Positions 32,705-41,851 of a stretch of 64,000 nt of DNA are shown here, in pieces. This DNA comes from Zea mays. Its lineage: Eukaryota; Streptophyta; Magnoliopsida; Poales; Poaceae. The position numbers and the translations under genes were made by a program. Below the pieces are notes generated by a model. The model had not been told where the DNA came from, did no database searches, and worked only from the letters and a program-made list of their open reading frames with translations. The stretch is from NCBI RefSeq assembly GCF_902167145.1, contig NC_050096.1, positions 198,230,566 through 198,294,565 on the forward strand, written 5' to 3'. Position 1 is the first letter of the stretch. Each line of letters starts with the position of its first letter.

Positions 32705-34175
32705 TGTCGGGGACCATAATTAGGGGTACTCCCAAGACTCCTAATCTCAGCTGGTAACCCCCATCAGCACAAAGCTGCAAAGGCCTGATGGGTGCGATTA
32801 AGGTCAAGGCTCAGTCCACTCAAGGGACACGATCTCGCCTCGCCCGAGCCCAGCCTCGGGCAAGGGCAGCCGACCCCGGAGGATTCACGTCTCGCCCGAG
32901 GGCCCCCTCAAGCAACAGACACACCTTTGGCTCGCCCGAGGCCCAGTCTTCGCCGAGAAGCAACCTTGGCCAGATCGCCACGCCGACCGACCGTATCGCA
33001 GGAGCATTTAATGCAAGGATCGCCTGACACCTTATCCTGACGAGCGCTCTTCAGTCGACAGAGCCGAAGTGACCACAGTCACTTCGCCGCTCCACTGACC
33101 GACCTGACAAGAAAACAGTGCCGCCTGTGTCACTCCGACTGCTGTGCCACTCGACAGAGTGAGGCTGACAGCAGCCAAGTCCGGCCTCAGGCGCCATAGG
33201 AAGCTCCGCCTCGCCCGACCTCAGGGCTCGGCCCCCGTCTCGGCCTCGGAAGATGGACTTCGCCTCGCCCGACCCCAGGGCTCGGATTCAGCCTCGGCTC
33301 CGGAAGACGATGAACTCCGCCTCGCCCGACCCTAGGGCTCGGGCTCAGCCTCGGCTCCGGAAGACGACGAACTTCGCCTCGCCCGACCCCAGGGCTCGGA
33401 CTCAGCCTTGGCCTCGGACGACGGTCCCCGCCTCGCCCGACCCGGGGCTCGGACTCGACCTCGACCTCGGAAGACAGACTCGACCTCGACCTCGGAGGAG
33501 CCTCCGCCTCGGCCGACCCAGGGCTCGGACCGACCACGTCACAGGGGGGCCATCATTACCCTACCCCTAGCTAGCTCAGGCTACAGGGAACAAGACCGGC
33601 GTCCCATCTGGCTCGCCCCGGTAAACAAATAATGATGGCGCCCCATGTGCTCCATGACGATGGCGGCTCTCAGCCCCTTACGGAAGCAAGGAGACGTCAG
33701 CAAGGACTCGACAGCCCCGACAGCTGTCCTTCTGCAAGGCTCCAGCGCTCCTCCGACGGTCACGACATCACATGAACAAGGTGCCAAAACCTCTCCGGCT
33801 GCCACGACAACATGTACTTAGGGCTCTAGCTCCTCTCTGCTAGACACGTTAGCACACTGCTACACCCCCCATTGTACACCTGGACCCTCTCCTTACGCCT
33901 ATAAAAGGAAGGTCCAGGGCTCTCTACGAGAAGGTTGGCCGCGCGGGAGAACGGGCCGACGCGTAAGTCTCTCGCTCTCTCCCACGTGGACGCTTGTAAC
34001 CCCCTACTGCAAGCGCACCCGACCTGGGCACAGGGCAACACGAAGGCCGCGGGTTTCCCCTTTTGCCTGTCTCCTTCCCCCCTTCATGCTCCGTCTCGCC
34101 GACCCATCTGGGCTGGGACACGCGGCGACAATTTACTCGTCGGTCCAGGGACCCCCTGGGGTCCAAACGCCGACA
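32705..34175 (+). repeat. 3' LTR of Huck-like element 1 (1471 bp)
   Basis: The LTR runs from TGTCGGGGACC to GCCGACA. It contains a short array of CTCCGCCTCGCCCGACC-type units (about 33200-33500) and TATAAAAGG at 33900-33907. It ends inside the copia gag, directly followed by CTATG. Confidence 0.9.
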
Positions 34176-35372
34176 CTATGTGATACCTACATGAGGATGC
34201 AAAAACTTGTGCCCGAGTACCTTCACCCATGTGGGCGTAGTTGGCAAAGTTATCGAAGGAGTTGGTGGCTTGCCCATTAGGTGAAGTGAGGCACTCGGAA
34301 GACTTGCCCTTCTGCCACTGCTCCCATTGCTTAGCTTGTCCCCCAGACAGAGTAACAGGGAGACTCTCTTCAGTGGTAGCTATGTTGGCCCTAGAGCCAC
34401 CACGACCTCCGTGACCTCTTCCATAGCTCCCACGACCACGAGTACCCCCTCGTCCTCCACGAGATCCTCCCCTGCCACCATTTCCTCTAGGGTTGGGACA
34501 ATTGTAACTCAGGTGTCCCCTTTCCCCACAATTATAGCATTCTCTATCCTCAATTGCAACATATGCTGGCTTCACATGATTACCATTACTCATCACTCAA
34601 AGTCTGCTCTCTTCATCTATCATGGCAGACATAGCCTCATCCATGGTAGGAAGACTCTCCTGGTGACAAAAGGTCGCTCTCCTGCTCTCAAACTCAGAAT
34701 CGATATTCTTTAGAAAGTGGGTCACTCCTATCCTCTACCCACTTATGAACCATTTGTGCATCATGTTTGCAAACCATTTGGAGAGGAGCATAATGATCCA
34801 GCTCTCCCCATAAGTGTTGGAGCTCACTAGCATATTGTTCCACTGGTCTCCCCATCTGATTTACTGCATCTGCCTTGCTCTGAATTTCCATCATCACCAT
34901 CACATTCCCCTTTCGAGAGTATATATATATTACTCAAGGTCTTCCAGATTTGTGATGCAGTATGCATGGCTTCCACCCTCTTGCTAACAGTGGGAGACAT
35001 GGATGCCAATAACCATGCAACTATCACAGAGTTTGTCGCATGCAAGATTCTCCATTCTACGCCGAGCTTATCAATCGGCTCAACACATGTCTCCTCCAAA
35101 TAATGCTCCACTCCCTTGCCTCCTAAGAGTACACGCACTCTTCTGGACCAGCTTAGATAATTATTACTACCTTCTAACTTCACATCATTAGGCACAAGTT
35201 CCAACTTCAACTCAGATCTACTTGTATTGGCCTTAGCACCAATCAACCCTAACCCCATGAGCTCCTGGATCATACTTCTCATTTCACTCATCATCTCACT
35301 CTTTGTAACCCCTCTTGAACCACTACCTTCAATTTCTGTCTTCTTTGCAGCCTCCTCTGTACTCATTTTCAC
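34176..35372 (-). pseudogene. gag: Degenerate Ty1/copia gag, cut by Huck-like element 1
   Basis: The minus-strand frame starts near MSTEEAAKK (ATG 35366) and has the copia-type gag core (LEGSNNYLSWSRRVRVLL, about 35180). A TA dinucleotide run near 34920-34931 shifts the frame. The second frame continues with QMGRPVEQYASELQHLW (34694-34903). A third part has a CCHC zinc knuckle (CYNCGERGHLSYNC, about 34500-34540) followed by a Gly/Arg-rich tail. The gag stops at 34176 where Huck is inserted, so pol must lie left of Huck, beyond the window or lost. The leader 35373-35731 is GC-rich without a gene. Confidence 0.8.
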
Positions 35373-35731
35373 AGAAGCACAGAGTCACACACTCGACTCC
35401 TTTCTCGCAGCCTCTCAAACTCTCTACTTAGACCGCAGCCTCTCGAGCTCTCTACTCCACTCGTAGATCTCGTCCTCCTCTCCTCCTTTCCTCGTGTTTC
35501 AGCCTCCGTGTAGACAGGACGTGGTGGTCAGACTTCGGTGACGCAAGTCAGCAGCAGCTCGCCAGAGTGGCGATGCGTGGAGGTGGTGGGGGCGCTGCGG
35601 CGAGGCCGGCTGAGCGTGTGTCGGGAGCGGCAGCGGCGCACACGTGTCGGGAGCAGCGACGCGGCGACGTGAGCTACGTGGTTGCGAGCATCGGGAGCGA
35701 CGCGGGCTGCGTGCGGCGGTGGTAAACCCTA

Positions 35732-35743
35732 GCTCTGATACCA
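35732..35743 (-). other. Primer binding site of the minus-strand copia element
   Basis: On the minus strand TGGTATCAGAGC directly follows the LTR end ACTACA. It is the standard initiator-tRNA-Met complement of copia elements. Confidence 0.85.
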
Positions 35744-35835
35744 TGTAGTTTTTTGGTATGTGTTACCTTCTCACTCACATTATACTTCACCACTTTACAA
35801 GTAAACCGTTACACTTGTTCATAATTACACCAACA
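35744..35835 (-). repeat. Candidate short LTR of the copia element
   Basis: The inner end at 35744 is fixed by the PBS. I place the outer end at CCAACA, 35835, because the minus strand then starts TGTTGG and holds TATAATG about 60 bp in. An LTR of 92 bp is very short, so the outer end could be further right. The other LTR is not in the window, so no TSD test is possible. Confidence 0.35.
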
Positions 35836-36656
35836 GAAATAAATTATCATACATCAATCACAAGCATTCCCTCTTCAAGGGCCACATTAGTCAGTTACGC
35901 TCATCAAGGCGAGAACTCATATATGGATAATAAATATGAATATGCCGATAGTATCTTCAAACCATGCCCAATTCAAGTAACCACTAGCCAATCCATTTAC
36001 ATTTTTATTTCTTATTACTATTCAGTAAACCACGTCATCCTCACTAATTGGGTTTTGCTAGACATTTTTGGTACCATTTGCTGGTCTCTCTTTTTTAAGC
36101 ACATTGTACCTAGAAGGAACAAGAGCTTCACTAGTTAGGAGAAAAGCAAACAAAAGATTTGAACAGTATGGTGATCCTAGGGGAATGGACCTTGTGGCTT
36201 CACAGGGAAGGAGGAGTTTTTGACAGTGCAACTCCTTCCCTAGCAACGACACAACATTCCTTCAAAGAGGAATTGAGTTTTGGTGCTTCATTAGTGCTCA
36301 CTGCTCAAAAACTTCAGGAGCTATTTTTTGGTTGTGGGCAGATGCTAGTGTAAGTGACTAGAAAGGTCGGATTATTTTTTCATTGCAACCTTCTCTTCTT
36401 TCATAGGAGGCATAGGGGTTGACTTATATGGGTTTCTATCCCCTTTCTTTCTATCTACAATATAAGGATACATAGCTCTCATGTATGTTTGAGAAAAAAT
36501 AAGGACACAACTCTCCTATGTATTTGAGAAAAAAGTTAACCACATCAATAATAAGTTGTATTGTGTTTCTACAGATTTCAGTTGTTGTAGACCAACAAAA
36601 CAATCCAGTGCAACATAAGCAAAATAAGAAACTAAAAAGCTAAATAAGCAACTCAC
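35836..36656. other. AT-rich unassigned sequence, possibly 3' part of the WD40-like gene
   Basis: This has the base composition of low-copy intergenic or intronic DNA. It lies downstream, in transcription sense, of WD40-like exon C. I could not find a phase-matched next exon. A short open stretch near 36180-36320 on the minus strand follows an acceptor-like GAGCAG but shows no WD40 features. Confidence 0.35.
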
Positions 36657-38775
36657 AACTTTCTGATCACTTCCTCTTGTGCAGAGGTATTTGTCGTTAG
36701 GGGCTACAGTAACCTAGGATTTATATCACAAAAAATAAATACCAAAAGAAGTAAGCTGTTGTGAATCATCTAGGCCCCTTAGTGATGTTTTGGTAATTAA
36801 TGACAACTGTTTATGGACTAACGGTTCTTGGAGAAATAAGAATGCAGGGTTGGACCACATAGAACATAAAATCTTGGAGATTTATAAGCATTGGTTGTGG
36901 ATCAAGTGAAGGCAAAGGTATAACATAGGTTTTGTTTTTGCCGGTCTCTAGGAGTTTAGAGAAGATATTTGACCAGATTAGTAGGCTAGATGGTCGTACT
37001 ATTAAGAGGGGTCAATGACATTTGTCTGTGTCAAACTTAGTGCCTCATAGAGCATCTAGTGGTTGCATTTGCATGAGGACTAACAACGCTTCCAAATTCA
37101 AGAGTTAAAAATCTTTTCAAAAAGCGTGTTTGAAAAATTGTTAAGTTATGGGTTGGCGGACCGTCCGGGCCAAGTGGGTGGACCGTCCGTGATCCATCCA
37201 GTGGTGGTCAGAAGTATGTTCAATTCGCTGTTCCTGTACATTTATACTGCGGACCGTCCGGGCCTTAGGGCCGAACCGTCCGTGGTCTTGACCAGAGAAG
37301 GTTGCTCTCGGCACAGTCCCTGTATTATTGTGCGGACCGTCCGGCCTTGTAGGGCGGACAGTCCGCAGGTGCCAAATTGGTTTGGACAGGGACTGTGTGT
37401 TTTTGGACATTTGTACTACAGACTGTCCGGAGGATAAGCCCAGACAGTACTGACTCCCAGGTCACGGACCATCCAGCCTTGTAGGGCGGACAATCCGCAT
37501 GTGTTAACTCCTCTTGGTCAGAGCACTGGTGCTCCAAGTTGCTAAGTCTCGGACAGTCCGGCCAAGGTTGGCGGACTGTCCGGACCTCGCTTTTCTGACA
37601 GCTCTGACAGATTTCAAACGGGAAAACTAGTTGTTATATGTACGGCGGACCGTCCGGCCTCAGGGCGCGGACCGTCCGCGTGTGCGCAGAATGTGTGTTG
37701 TTTGCACATAACGGTTGGATTTGTGAGGTGGACTATAAATAGAAGGGGAGCTCGTCTGTGAGCGCTCTCTTGGCCATTCCTTGCACACATTGAGCTCATT
37801 TGTGATCCTCCCACTCATTCTCTCACACTCCTTGCTTGAGATTGCATTCTAGTGAGAGATTGAGAGTTCCTAGTGCATTTGCATCCATTGGTGATTCTTG
37901 AGGCACTAGGTGGTACACCGAGCCAACGTCATCAGCTTATTACTCTTGGAGGTTTCCGCCTCCTAGACGGCTCGGGTGTTGTCTCCGTCGAGCTCTCCAA
38001 GAAGATTGTGGAGGAGCTGCGATGTTGATTGTGAGGGGTTCGCGCCTACCTCGCCGGAGCGGCAAAGGTGACATTAGTGGAAACGAGGTATTGAGTGATT
38101 TCTTGTCCACTTGGCTCAAAGATCAAGCTGTGTCTTGATAGAGGAGCAAGTGAGAGCTTGAAGTCCACCTCAACGTGGATTAGGGGTGATCTGCAAATCA
38201 CCGATACCACGGGATAAAATCCGGTGTCTTTCTTTTCTTGCATTATTTATTGTCGTGCAAGTGATTAGTATTTTGCATATTGTTCTTCGAGTATACAATC
38301 ACCATAGTTGATTCTCATAGATTGTTTACTTGTTGTCACTAGAGAATTTATACCTCTTGTCATATTGATTAAATTTCTCTAGTGTTTTTTATTTTAGTCA
38401 AAACCGTCTATTCACCCCCCTCTAGCCGGTGTCCTAGATCCTATAGCTGGAGAGCCCCACAAGTAGAATATAACAATATAGGCTCACCGCATTAGCACAT
38501 CGAGTATGAGCGATGATATGTCTGACATAAGGTTGACCTAGTGTAGCATCCCACATTCCAACACTAAAAGCAGAGTAAATTAGTAGTTAAGCATTTTCAT
38601 AACTTAAATGTAGATTTATGAATGACACAATGTGTGTCATTGGGCTACTTACTCACCTGCCATCACCACTTATAGTGACAAGTACAGGTTCATTATGCAG
38701 CCATTGTGTGGCATTTACCCCATGATCACCCTCGTCAACATGACCACAACAGACAACAGAGAAGATACTCAAAGT
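36657..38775 (-). CDS. WD40-repeat-like gene fragment, three exons
   Basis: Three minus-strand exons fit together in phase. Exon A, 38657-38775, starts after TTTGTATAG and ends before GTGAGTAAG (phase 2). Exon B, 38488-38563, starts after GCTTTTAG and ends before GTGAGC (phase 0). Exon C, 36657-36713, starts after AATCCTAG and ends before GTGAGT (phase 0). The encoded protein has GH (in CCGHVDEGDHGVNATQW), then a strand-turn LVTISGDGSVGMWD with the WD about 35 residues after GH. A second repeat follows: AHTRCANAVTVAPNDKYL and GSDQKV. This spacing is typical of WD40 propeller blades. There are no stops in 84 codons. Further exons on both sides are missing or hidden by transposons. I cannot name the protein; it may be a live gene with huge introns or a captured fragment. 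Confidence 0.6.
36757..38461 (+). mobile_element. Candidate solo LTR with GCGGACCGTCCG repeats, in an intron of the WD40-like gene
   Basis: The sequence begins TGTTGTGAATC and ends GAGCCCCACA, with no PBS after it and no internal coding region. Near the end, GTCTATTCACCCCCCTCTAG resembles the terminal part of the Sirevirus LTR read on its own sense strand. A TATA-like CTATAAATAG is near 37734. The middle (37150-37690) is packed with GCGGACCGTCCGG palindromes. AAGTA occurs just before the start and overlapping the end, but it does not sit exactly at the TG and CA ends, so the TSD and exact borders are uncertain. Confidence 0.55.
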
Positions 38776-39619
38776 CTATACAAAGGTGGATAACAAAACA
38801 GAAGGATGCTGCATTGGGAGACAATGAGAGTACTATTTAGATTTTATAACCAATTAGCCACAATCTGCAAACCATGTGGTAGGAAACAATGAATAAAAAA
38901 CATGTCCGTAGTATTAGCGGTTATCAAGAGGCCAAACAACACCACATTTAGTCTCAACCAGAGGCTATTAACATGGGTTACCGGTTACCTAGTGGACGAA
39001 TAACAACAAAGACTTGTAGTCCCAAGCAGGTGGAGTATGCTAGAGATGAAACACAACAAAATCCACCAATAAAGAAGGTATAAAGCTAAAACTAGCAATA
39101 GTCATCATAGTGAAAAGGGATATGCGCACCAGACCATTCAAGAATTTCCTAGTGCATTTCTCCTTAAAAAATAGATTTATGAGGAAACAATATCATTTGT
39201 CTCAAAAAATGCCTTTTGTATTACAAGTTTATAACACAATGCCATGAATGAGCAAGGTCGGGAGTTTGGACATTGGCACGGTCTTCAGAAAAAAATCACA
39301 CTTTTGGTTAATATATTTATAAAACATAGCAAAAGTAATCAAGTATAGAACATATTTCCTAAGTTCACTTTAGCATTTTTCCTAAGTCAAACTTAGCTAA
39401 CTTTGATCAAGCTTACAGAAAATGCATCAACATTTACGATATCAAATTAGTTTCATTAAATTCTCAATGAAATATGCCTTGACAGTGCATCACTTTGAAC
39501 TTGTAGATGTTAGTTAATTTTTCTGAAAACTTGGTCAAAATTAAAGAAGTTTGACTTGGGACAAAGCTAAATCTACACGGTCTCCAATACGACTTTGGCT
39601 TGCAAATAAAAAATATACC
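38776..39619. other. AT-rich sequence upstream of WD40-like exon A
   Basis: In transcription sense this is the intron or upstream region before exon A. Acceptor-like sites occur but no clear exon. It contains the MITE-like inverted repeat at 39384-39557. Confidence 0.4.
39384..39557. mobile_element. MITE-like inverted repeat
   Basis: A 28-bp arm at 39384-39411 (AAGTCAAACTTAG, then AACTTTGATCAAG) is matched in inverted orientation at 39530-39557 (CTTGGTCAAAATTAAAG, then AAGTTTGACTT). About 118 bp of AT-rich sequence lies between, including ATCAAATTAGTTTCATTAAA. This composition is typical of small non-autonomous DNA transposons in grasses. Weaker similarity extends outward, so the true ends may be wider; no TSD is assigned. 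Confidence 0.5.
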
Positions 39620-39730
39620 TGTTGGGGCCTTCCTCTTCCGAAGGTCCTCAAAAACACGACTAACCTCTTGTTTCTAGTGTATTATTAAATATTACAGGAG
39701 TTCCGTCATGAGGAAAGCTTCGTGACAAGT
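39620..39730 (+). repeat. LTR fragment starting TGTTGGGGCC, left part
   Basis: The sequence TGTTGGGGCCTTCC has the TG start and a CTTCCGAAGG palindrome common in grass LTRs. It is broken by the Sirevirus at 39731. CAAGT (39726-39730) is the TSD of that insertion. Confidence 0.5.
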
Positions 39731-41051
39731 TGAAAGTCGCCTAGAGGGGGGGGTGAATAGGGCGAAACTGAAATTCTCAAAAATAATTACAACTACAGGC
39801 CGGGTTAGAGTTAGAAATATAATCGAGTCTGCGAGAGAGGATGCAAAAACAAATCGCAAGCGAATAAGGAGTGAGACAAGTGGATTTGTTTTACCGAGGT
39901 TCAGTTCTCGCAAACCTACTCCCCATTTAGGTCGTCACAAAGACCGGGTCTCTTTCAACCCTTTCCCTCTCTCAAACGGTCCCTCGGACCGAGTGAGCTT
40001 TTCTTCTCAATCACTTGGAACACAAAGTTCCCACAAGGACCACCACAAGATTGGTGTCTCTTGCCTCAATTACAAGTGAGTTTGATCGCAATGAAGAATC
40101 AAAGAAAGAAGAAAGCAATCCAAGCGCAAGAGCTCGAAAGAACACAAGCAAATCTCTCTCACTAATCACTAAGGCGTTGTGTGGAATTTGGAGAGGATTT
40201 GATCACTTGGGTGTGTCTAGAATTGAATGCTAGAGCTCTTGTAAGTGGTTGAAGTAGGAAAACTTGGATGATTTGAATGTGGGGTGGTTGGGGGTATTTA
40301 TAGCCCCAACCACCAAACTAGCCGTTTGGTGGGGCTGTCTGTCGCATGGTGCACCGGACAGTCCGGTGCACACCGGACATGTCCGGTGCGCCAGCCACGT
40401 CACCAAGGCCGTTGGGTTCCGACCGTTGGAGCTCTGTCTTCTGGGCCTGCCTGGATGTCCGGTGGCACACCAGACATGTACTGTAGAGTGTCCGGTGTGC
40501 CAGCGCGCGCGTGCCTGACTTCTGCGCGCTTCTGGCGCGCATTAAATGCGCCTGCAGGTGACCGTTGGCGCAAAGTAGCCATTGCTCCGCTGGCTCACCG
40601 GACAGTCCGGTGCACACCGGATAGTCCGGTGAATTATAGCGGAGTGAATTCCCGAGGCTGGCGAGTTCCAGAGCCGCTCTTCCTTGGGGCACTGGACACT
40701 GTCCGGTGTACACCGGACAGTCCGGTGAATTATAGCGGAGTGCCTCTGGCTTTTCCCGAAGGTGAAGAGTTCAACGCTAAGTCCCCTGGTGCACTGGACA
40801 CTGTCTGGTGGTGCTCCGGACACTGTCCGGTGGCACACCGGACAGTCCGGTGCGCCAGACTAGGGCACACTTCGGTTATCCCTTTGCTCTTTTGTTGAAC
40901 CCAATCCTTGGTCTTTTTATTGGCTAAGTTTGAACCTTTGACACGTGTATAACTTATACACTAGAGCAAACTAGTTAGTCCAATTATTTGTGTTGGGCAA
41001 TTCAACCACCAAAATCAATTAGGAACTAGGTGTAAGCCTAATTCCCTTTCA
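39731..41051 (-). repeat. 3' LTR of the Sirevirus (1321 bp)
   Basis: In plus coordinates it starts TGAAAGTCGCC and ends CCCTTTCA. It has a TATAAATA box (minus) at 40295-40302 and several CACCGGACAGTCCGGTG palindromes between 40350 and 40860. It contains two repeat blocks absent from the other LTR. Confidence 0.9.
40295..40302 (-). promoter_or_regulatory. TATA box of Sirevirus LTR
   Basis: TATAAATACCCCC on the minus strand. The identical motif in the 5' LTR is at 48345-48352, where it would drive the element. Confidence 0.6.
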
Positions 41052-41851
41052 ATCTCCCCCTTTTTGGTGATTAATGCCAACACAAACCAAAGCAAGTATA
41101 GAAGTACATAATGGAACTAGCTTGCATAATGTAAGTGCAAAGGTTGCTTGGAATTGAGCCAATATAAATACTTATAAGATATGCATGGATTGTTTCTTCA
41201 TTTTTAACATTTTGGACCACGCTTGCACCACATGTTTTGTTTTTGCAAATTCTTTTGTGAATCTTTTTCAAAGTTCTTTTGCAAATAGTCAAAGGCAAAT
41301 GAATAAGATTTTGCAAAGCATTTTCAAGATTTGAAATTTTCTCCCCCTGTTTCAAATGCTTTTCCTTTGACTAAACAAAACTCCCTCTAAATGAAATCCT
41401 CCTCTTAGTGTTCAAGAGGGTTTTGTCATATCAATTTTGAAAAATTACTCTCTCCCCCTGGTGAACACAATGAGATTCCAATTTGAAATTTACCAATTGA
41501 AAATCCTTAGTTTTAAAAATAGGTGGTGGTGCGGTCCTTTTGCTTTGGGCTCATGCTCTCTCCCCCTTTGGCATAAATCGCCAAAAACGGAATCATAAGA
41601 GCCCTTTGAATTACTCTCTCCCCCTTTGGTCATAAATAAATGAGTGAAGATTATACCAAATACGGAGAGTTGCTCGGAGCGACGGCGAAGGATGAGTTAT
41701 GGAGTGGAGTGGAAGCCTTTGTCTTCGCCGAGGACTCCAATTTCCCTTTCAATACACCTATGACTTGGTTTGAAATAGACTTGAAAACACATTAGTCATA
41801 GTATATGAAAGAGACATTATCAAAGGTATATAAATGAGCTATGTGTGCAAA
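41052..41851 (-). other. Sirevirus 3' non-coding region with multiple polypurine tracts
   Basis: Between the pol stop and the 3' LTR, pyrimidine runs CTCTCCCCCT (purine on the element's sense strand) recur at about 41054, 41341, 41453, 41561 and 41616. The one at 41052-41066 adjoins the LTR and is the likely working tract. Repeated tract-like motifs here are a known Sirevirus trait. Confidence 0.7.

Larger units (their letters stand above)
20013..34175 (+). mobile_element. Huck-like element 1 (Ty3/gypsy, Tat group), 5'-truncated
   Basis: The 3' LTR (32705-34175) starts TGTCGGGGACC and ends GCCGACA. The 5' LTR keeps only its last 886 bp. Between them are PBS 20901-20918, gag-protease 20959 to about 24465, RT-RH-integrase 24456-27470, and an antisense accessory gene 31285-27932. 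The Tat-like order without chromodomain, the TGGCGCGCC PBS and the LTR sequence match what I know as Huck in maize. The insertion split a copia gag. The bases CTATG follow the 3' LTR, but the 5' duplicate cannot be checked because that end is missing. Confidence 0.85.

Noticed and set aside
36058..36252. 64-codon minus-strand frame as a further WD40-like exon
   Set aside because: No WD40 spacing, no phase-matched acceptor after exon C, and low-complexity flanks. Left unassigned.
40350..40860. Regular short palindromic repeats that could suggest a CRISPR array
   Set aside because: Spacing is irregular, there are no unique spacers of constant size, and the repeats lie inside LTRs of a plant retrotransposon.
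40284..40898. 204-codon frame in the Sirevirus LTR (also about 48396-48950)
   Set aside because: It arises from the repeated CACCGGACAGTCCGGTG units and differs between the two LTRs by indels. Not a gene.
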